Source: Nitrospirota bacterium
GTDB lineage: Bacteria; Nitrospirota; Nitrospiria; Nitrospirales; Nitrospiraceae
Direction: 5' to 3'
DNA: 9,730 bases
NCBI GenBank assembly: GCA_016235225.1
Contig: JACRLS010000091.1
Location: forward strand, 1 to 9,730
Shown: positions 6,163 to 9,730 of the stretch, one piece after another
Position numbering within the stretch: the first letter of the stretch is position 1
Layout: the number at the start of each line of letters is the position of its first letter
Program-made: the position numbers and the translations under genes
Notes under the pieces: model-generated
What the model saw: only the letters and a program-made list of their open reading frames with translations
What the model was told of the DNA's origin: nothing
The model's database searches: none

Positions 6163-7332
6163 ATGTCTACTCATGTTGATCTGGCGGTCGGTTACATCGA
6201 AACCTTTGCGGGCAATGGGAAGACCCGGAGCACCGGCGACGGCAAGCTCGCGGTCAAGGCCGGCATCCCGCTGCCGCATCATGCTGCGCTCGACAAGGAG
6301 GAGCGGTACCTCTATCTGGCGGAATCGGGGTCGGACCGGATTCGGCGGGTCGATCTGCAGCTGGGGACCCTCCACAACTTCGCGGGTATCGGCGAGACCT
6401 GTTATAGCGGAGACGGGGGACTCTGCGGAGAGGCCGGCCTCTATCTTCCCCTCGACGTCGCCTTCGATTCCCAGAACCATCTCTATATCTGCGATTCCGG
6501 GAGTAATCGCATCCGCCGTGTAGACAACGAGACCGGAATCATCACGACGGTTATCGGGACCGGCCAGCACGGGTTCAACGGTGATGGGCCGGCCCTCGAA
6601 GTCAATCTCACCTGGCCGGCGGCCATCGCGTTTGACGCCGACGATAACCTCTATATCGCGGATACCCAAGCTCACCGGATTCGCCGCTATGATCCGCGGA
6701 CCGGGGAGGTTACCACCATCGCCGGCACCTGGTCCGAGGAAGATGACGCCCGTGAGCAGCCCCTGGTAGCCAGGAATCTCGTCGTGCTGTCGGGCGATGC
6801 GATCGGGATCGATTTCAGCGACGATCACGGATGGCTCAGGCCGGTCTGCTCGGAGATCGGAAGAGCACACGTGTAGGGAAAGAGTGAGGGCAGCAATCGG
6901 ATCAGACGGATTGACCGATACTCCGGCGTGATGTCCACGGTCGCGGGAGTGTGCCGCTACGGGTTCGACGGAGACGGGAAGGCCGGCGTGAAGTCCATGC
7001 TGCATGCGCCGGAAGCGGTGGCGTTTGATGCGAATCACACGATGTATATCTCCGACACCATGAATCATCGGGTTCGACGGATCGACCCGACAACCGGTCT
7101 CATCTCCACGGTGGCTGGAAACGGGGACAGTGGGTACGAAGACAAGAACATGGGCGGGTGTGGCGCCGCCCGGTTCGTCTCGAAGGAAGCCGCCGGGCAG
7201 CTCAAGCATGGCGATGGGCTGCTGGCCGTCGAGGCAGTGGTCAATTCCCCCGTGGGACTGGTGCTCGACAAACAGCGCATGCTGTATGTTTGCGAGCGGG
7301 GCGAGAACAAAATCCGCCGCGTGAAGTTGTGA
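6163..7332 (+). CDS. NHL-repeat six-bladed propeller, falsely split by adapter sequence
   Basis: The frame carries NHL repeats with the motif LYxxDxxxNRIRR: LYLAESGSDRIRR, LYICDSGSNRIRR and LYIADTQAHRIRR upstream of an in-frame TAG at 6874-6876, then EGSNRIRRID, MYISDTMNHRVRR and LYVCERGENKIRR downstream. The TAG lies inside a 33-nt sequencing-adapter hybrid (6854-6886). Deleting those 11 codons rejoins the halves in frame as about 378 aa with six repeats, a full six-bladed beta-propeller. Residues around the join (GWLRPVCSEGSNRIRR) are slightly irregular, so a few true bases may also be wrong. ATG 6163 is chosen because GGGGGGAG (6147-6154) precedes it; the frame is open from GTG 6100. No signal peptide is visible, so it is probably cytoplasmic. 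NHL propellers usually bind proteins or RNA, and some have enzymatic activity; the role here is unknown. Confidence 0.85.
6854..6886. other. Illumina TruSeq adapter contamination (artefact)
   Basis: AGATCGGAAGAGCACACGT (6854-6872) is identical to the first 19 bases of the TruSeq read-1 adapter. The next 14 bases, GTAGGGAAAGAGTG (6873-6886), match the distal part of the read-2 adapter; that match starts at 6870 if the shared CGT is included. The arms meet at the palindrome ACACGTGT. In the gene frame it reads EIGRAHV and then a stop; on the opposite strand it reads TLSLHVCSSDL. Both peptides are typical of adapter contamination. It is not a natural element. Confidence 0.96.
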
Positions 7333-7412
7333 TAGGATAAAAAAGGCGATGTTTCGTGCGAACCTTGTCGCGAGGCGCCGCCTGCCGGACAACCAGGGAG
7401 TGGGGCAGTTCC

Positions 7413-8243
7413 ATGTTGCGGCGTTCCACCCGAGGCCGCTCCGCCTTCGTGATTCTCAGCGGGGTCCTGCTGAGCGCGTTGGTGTTGGGGCGGTTGGGCA
7501 TTCCAACCGTCAGTTCCGAAGGCATGATGATCCGTTCGCATCTCGTGAACGGAGATCTGCCGTCTTCTCCCGAAGACCCGGCCTGGGAGAGTATCCCGGC
7601 CTTTGTGATCCCTCTCAGCGGGCAAGTCATCACGCGACCGGTCTGGCCTGAGCCGAGTGCGAAGGCCTTGACGGTCCGCTCCCTCCACAACGGGACCGAC
7701 ATCGCGTTCCTTCTCGAGTGGCAGGATAATACGAAGAATGATCGGCTCACGCCCGGAACGTTCCGTGATGGGGCCGCGGTCGGGCTGCCGTTGGGGGATG
7801 CGCCCGCTTTTTTCTGCATGGGACAATTGGATCACTACATCAATATCTGGCACTGGAAGGCGGATTGGCAGAGCGATATCGATCGTCGTTCGGCCCGGAC
7901 CTCGGAAGGCAAGGGCAAGACCGGGGAAGTCCGTCGCTTCGAAGTGATTCCTCGTCGAGCTTCGTCGGTGGAGGATCTCGTCGGCGGGGGCTTCAGCACG
8001 CTGACCAGCAAGCAGAGTCAGGGACGCGTCCAGGGGAAGGCGGTCTGGAAAGAAGGAACCTGGAAGGTGGTGATGCAGCGGCCACTGGAAAGCACGGATC
8101 CCGAGAATGAGGCACGGCTGGCCCCTGGGCGGATCCAGGCGATCGCCTTTGCCATCTGGAATGGGGAGAACAAAGAGCGGAACGGGCAAAAGGCCATCGC
8201 CCCCTGGTTCCAGCTGGCCATTGATCCGGTGTTGAAGACCTGA
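7413..8243 (+). CDS. nxrC: NxrC-type heme-binding gamma subunit, copy 2
   Basis: This 276-aa paralogue of copy 1 shares VIPLSGQVIT, FRDGAAVGLP, FFCMGQ (candidate heme ligand Met136), NIWHWKADWQ, SSVEDL, GFSTLT and, at the C-terminus, ERNGQKAIAPWF (candidate ligand Lys260). It lacks about 40 central residues present in copy 1 and has a short Lys/Arg/Gly-rich linker there. The N-terminus (MLRRSTRGRSAFVILSG, then hydrophobic to about residue 25) is a signal peptide or anchor. An Arg pair is present but the full twin-arginine consensus is not. ATG 7413 is chosen because it places the signal at the N-terminus, with GGGAG at 7396-7400; the frame is open from GTG 7356. It follows the NHL gene by about 80 bp. 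Its stop overlaps a downstream ATG (TGATG). It may be an alternative heme subunit or serve a second complex. Confidence 0.8.
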   Translation: MLRRSTRGRSAFVILSGVLLSALVLGRLGIPTVSSEGMMIRSHLVNGDLPSSPEDPAWESIPAFVIPLSGQVITRPVWPEPSAKALTVRSLHNGTDIAFLLEWQDNTKNDRLTPGTFRDGAAVGLPLGDAPAFFCMGQLDHYINIWHWKADWQSDIDRRSARTSEGKGKTGEVRRFEVIPRRASSVEDLVGGGFSTLTSKQSQGRVQGKAVWKEGTWKVVMQRPLESTDPENEARLAPGRIQAIAFAIWNGENKERNGQKAIAPWFQLAIDPVLKT

Positions 8244-8812
8244 TGCGTCTCGGAGGAATGGGCACGCAGGAGGATCGCGCGGGGCATCTCGGTCAAGCAG
8301 GCCAGGAGTCTGCGGGAGCGCGGCGATATCCGATCGTGAGGCAGGCCCTGCAGTCACGTCAAGCCCCCCCGAAAGGGCGGGCTTTTTTCATGCTGTCGGC
8401 CCTGGCGCTGCTCGTCTTCTGGATCGACACTGAGATCGTCTGGTCTCAGGCGCCCAAACTGGACGGAGAGATGACGGATGCCGAGGCCATCAAACTTGGT
8501 CAGGAGTTCGGTATTGAGGTCGGCGCGGTCGACGAAGGGATTCAGAAGGAGCTCAAGATGACCAAGGCTGAAGGCGTGGTCGTCTTCGAGGTGATCGGGA
8601 ACTCCCGGGCTGATTATGCGGGCATCAAGGTGCGTTCGGTCATCAAAGAAATTGACAAGAACGACGTCAGGAATTTGAAGGACTTCGGCAAGGCCCTGAA
8701 ACGAGCCATGCATGAGTGCAACTTCACGGTCGGGACCTATGAGCCGGCCGATCCCGGTGATCCGGTCGGCTGGGGCGTGAATTTCCATTTTGTCGGGTGC
8801 AGGCGCGATTGA
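8243..8812 (+). CDS. Exported PDZ-domain protein, start uncertain
   Basis: The frame spans 189 codons from ATG 8243, which overlaps the nxrC copy 2 stop (TGATG). The recognisable protein is shorter. A hydrophobic signal, MLSALALLVFWIDTEIVWSQA, begins at ATG 8390 (residue 50 of the long frame). A PDZ-like domain follows, with EGVVVFEVIGNSRADYAGIKVRS and IKEIDKNDVRNLKDFGKAL. PDZ domains bind C-terminal or exposed peptides, and bacterial exported ones often work with proteases or assembly factors. No catalytic protease domain is present. Three starts compete: ATG 8243 (coupled to the stop), GTG 8336 (gives a basic n-region, PPKGR, before the hydrophobic core) and ATG 8390 (no ribosome site, right after a terminator-like hairpin). 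The longest frame is listed as an outer bound; GTG 8336 or ATG 8390 looks more natural for a signal peptide. Confidence 0.68.
   Translation: MRLGGMGTQEDRAGHLGQAGQESAGARRYPIVRQALQSRQAPPKGRAFFMLSALALLVFWIDTEIVWSQAPKLDGEMTDAEAIKLGQEFGIEVGAVDEGIQKELKMTKAEGVVVFEVIGNSRADYAGIKVRSVIKEIDKNDVRNLKDFGKALKRAMHECNFTVGTYEPADPGDPVGWGVNFHFVGCRRD
8362..8388 (+). terminator. Terminator-like GC hairpin with T6, abutting an ATG
   Basis: AGCCCCCCC (8362-8370), loop GAAA, and GGGCGGGCT (8375-8383) pair with one C-C mismatch, and the stretch 8383-8388 is six T. This is a standard intrinsic terminator shape and would end the nxrC copy 2 unit about 120 bp after its stop. The ATG at 8390 begins two bases after the T run. 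If the PDZ gene starts upstream, the hairpin lies within its coding sequence. Confidence 0.7.
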
Positions 8813-8843
8813 GCGAGCGTAGAAACTTCTGTCGCCGGGGCGA

Positions 8844-9730
8844 ATGATGATGGGGCGAGCGCATAAGTTTGCAGTCGGTGGGCTCCTGATCCTCGTGGCG
8901 GGTCTGAACGCCCTCTCTCATGGGAAAGCGATCGCGCAGAAAGCAGACGGGCAGGCTCCCGCCGATTGGGTGGCGGAGATCGAGAAAGTCTTCATCCGGT
9001 CTGAGGATTGTAAACAGTGTCACGACCGTCACTATGAAGAGTGGAAAGGGATGCGGGAGCAGACCCCCGACCTCAAGACCTTCGGCCGGGTGGACGCAGC
9101 CCTCCTGCACGGCACGTCGCTCCAATCTCCCGTGTTTCGCACCGTGCTCGGGTTGTGGATGCAGACCGACCCCACGGCGGAACAGCGAAACCAATGTTTG
9201 GCCTGTCACGCGCCGGCTGTGACGGTCTTTAAGCAGCGTACGGACAAGAGTGCGAATCAGGTCCTGAGCGGCAAAGTGGATGTGGAGGGAATCGGCTGCG
9301 CATCCTGCCACCTCATCAGCGGGACTGCGGACAAGCCGTTGTCGCCTCCCACCTTCAAACTCACCACGGACAAGGGTATCTTTGGCCCCTTCGCTGATCC
9401 CGAAGAGAACCTGGTTCATTCGTCGAATCAATCGGATCTCTATCGAAGCGTGAATTACTGTGCCTCATGCCACTTCGACAAGGTCAAGGACGTCACGCGC
9501 CGGGATCTGCCTGGCGAAATCCTCCAAGGGACGGTTTGCCAGGATTGCCATATGGAGGCCTCGACCGGCTCGTCGACGGCGAAACGCGGATCGCTGACGC
9601 GGTCGATCGGAAGACATTGGTTCCGGGGCGTCGTCATCCCCGGCATCATGTTGAAGAACAGAAATCTACAGGCCGAATGGATGCCGCGGGTGGATATCGA
9701 GGCGGCTAAGACGGCGGGAGCCGTCGAGGG
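8844..9730 (+). CDS. Multiheme cytochrome c, c554-like, 3' end outside window
   Basis: The frame is open from ATG 8844 to the right edge, giving 295 complete codons and no stop. The N-terminus (MMMGRAHKFAVGGLLILVAG...) is a Sec signal with probable cleavage after KAIA (about residue 31). Five c-type heme motifs are visible: CKQCH (56-60), CLACH (118-122), CASCH (152-156), CASCH (206-210) and CQDCH (232-236). The start of the heme region, SEDCKQCHDRHYEEWKG, resembles cytochrome c554/c'-type multiheme proteins. It would act in the periplasm as an electron carrier or a multiheme redox enzyme. In this context it is a candidate acceptor for electrons from an NXR-type enzyme (inference). Three consecutive ATG codons (8844, 8847, 8850) begin the frame; the third has the better spacing from GGGG (8837-8840). 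More hemes may lie beyond the edge. Confidence 0.9.
   Translation, partial: MMMGRAHKFAVGGLLILVAGLNALSHGKAIAQKADGQAPADWVAEIEKVFIRSEDCKQCHDRHYEEWKGMREQTPDLKTFGRVDAALLHGTSLQSPVFRTVLGLWMQTDPTAEQRNQCLACHAPAVTVFKQRTDKSANQVLSGKVDVEGIGCASCHLISGTADKPLSPPTFKLTTDKGIFGPFADPEENLVHSSNQSDLYRSVNYCASCHFDKVKDVTRRDLPGEILQGTVCQDCHMEASTGSSTAKRGSLTRSIGRHWFRGVVIPGIMLKNRNLQAEWMPRVDIEAAKTAGAVE

Noticed and set aside
6868..6875. Palindrome ACACGTGT as a regulatory site
   Set aside because: It is formed by the junction of two sequencing-adapter arms, so it is not part of the genome.
6874..6876. In-frame TAG as programmed read-through or a recoded stop in the NHL gene
   Set aside because: The stop is inside adapter sequence; removing the adapter removes the stop and leaves the frame intact.
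7349..7651. 100-codon + strand frame with an AAGG upstream, overlapping nxrC copy 2
   Set aside because: Its product is Arg/Pro-rich without a domain, and the overlapping frame encodes the recognised NxrC-type protein.
6088..8357. Two long antisense frames (6088-7392 and 7065-8357)
   Set aside because: Both lie opposite NHL, nxrC and PDZ coding sequence, and one includes the reverse-strand adapter peptide VCSSDL. No domain is recognisable in either.
1..9730. tRNA, rRNA, CRISPR array, insertion sequence or transposase genes
   Set aside because: I saw no spaced direct repeats, no cloverleaf-like sequence, no rRNA sequence and no transposase motifs.

Overview
The window is GC-rich, tightly packed, and has every supported gene on the + strand. 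Its gene set matches the accessory part of a nitrite oxidoreductase (NXR) cluster of a Nitrospira-like nitrite oxidiser (phylum Nitrospirota). The set is a TorD-type molybdoenzyme chaperone, two ethylbenzene-dehydrogenase-gamma-like (NxrC-type) heme subunits, TatA, an NHL propeller, a PDZ protein and a c554-like multiheme cytochrome c. The catalytic genes nxrA and nxrB are not in the window, so the NXR assignment is inferred from gene content. Another type II DMSO-reductase-family enzyme in a related organism remains possible.

Layout. The first segment (1-1768) holds the 3' part of a torD-like gene and nxrC copy 1, and ends at a strong intrinsic terminator with a 13-bp perfect stem. A sigma70-like promoter and a leader hairpin then start a second unit at about 1862-1952. 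This unit runs through a B12-type radical SAM protein, a polytopic membrane protein of unknown function, a TPR protein, TatA, an NHL-repeat protein and nxrC copy 2. It is followed by a second terminator-like hairpin that lies directly against an in-frame ATG of an exported PDZ protein. The window ends inside a multiheme cytochrome c with five CXXCH motifs. That gene has no stop codon in the window, so it is easily missed.

How the parts may work together (inference). The TorD-like chaperone would mature the Mo-bis-MGD catalytic subunit. TatA would supply the pore that exports the folded enzyme. The NxrC-type subunits would carry heme and pass electrons to a periplasmic multiheme cytochrome. 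The TPR, NHL and PDZ proteins look like assembly or scaffold factors. The radical SAM and membrane proteins have no function I can assign.

Main anomaly. Bases 6854-6886 are not biological. They are a 33-nt hybrid of the two Illumina TruSeq adapter arms, and they put a false TAG stop into the NHL gene. Removing exactly these bases restores one open frame of about 378 codons with six NHL repeats, the number expected for a complete six-bladed propeller. The apparent pair of short NHL genes is therefore an assembly artefact.
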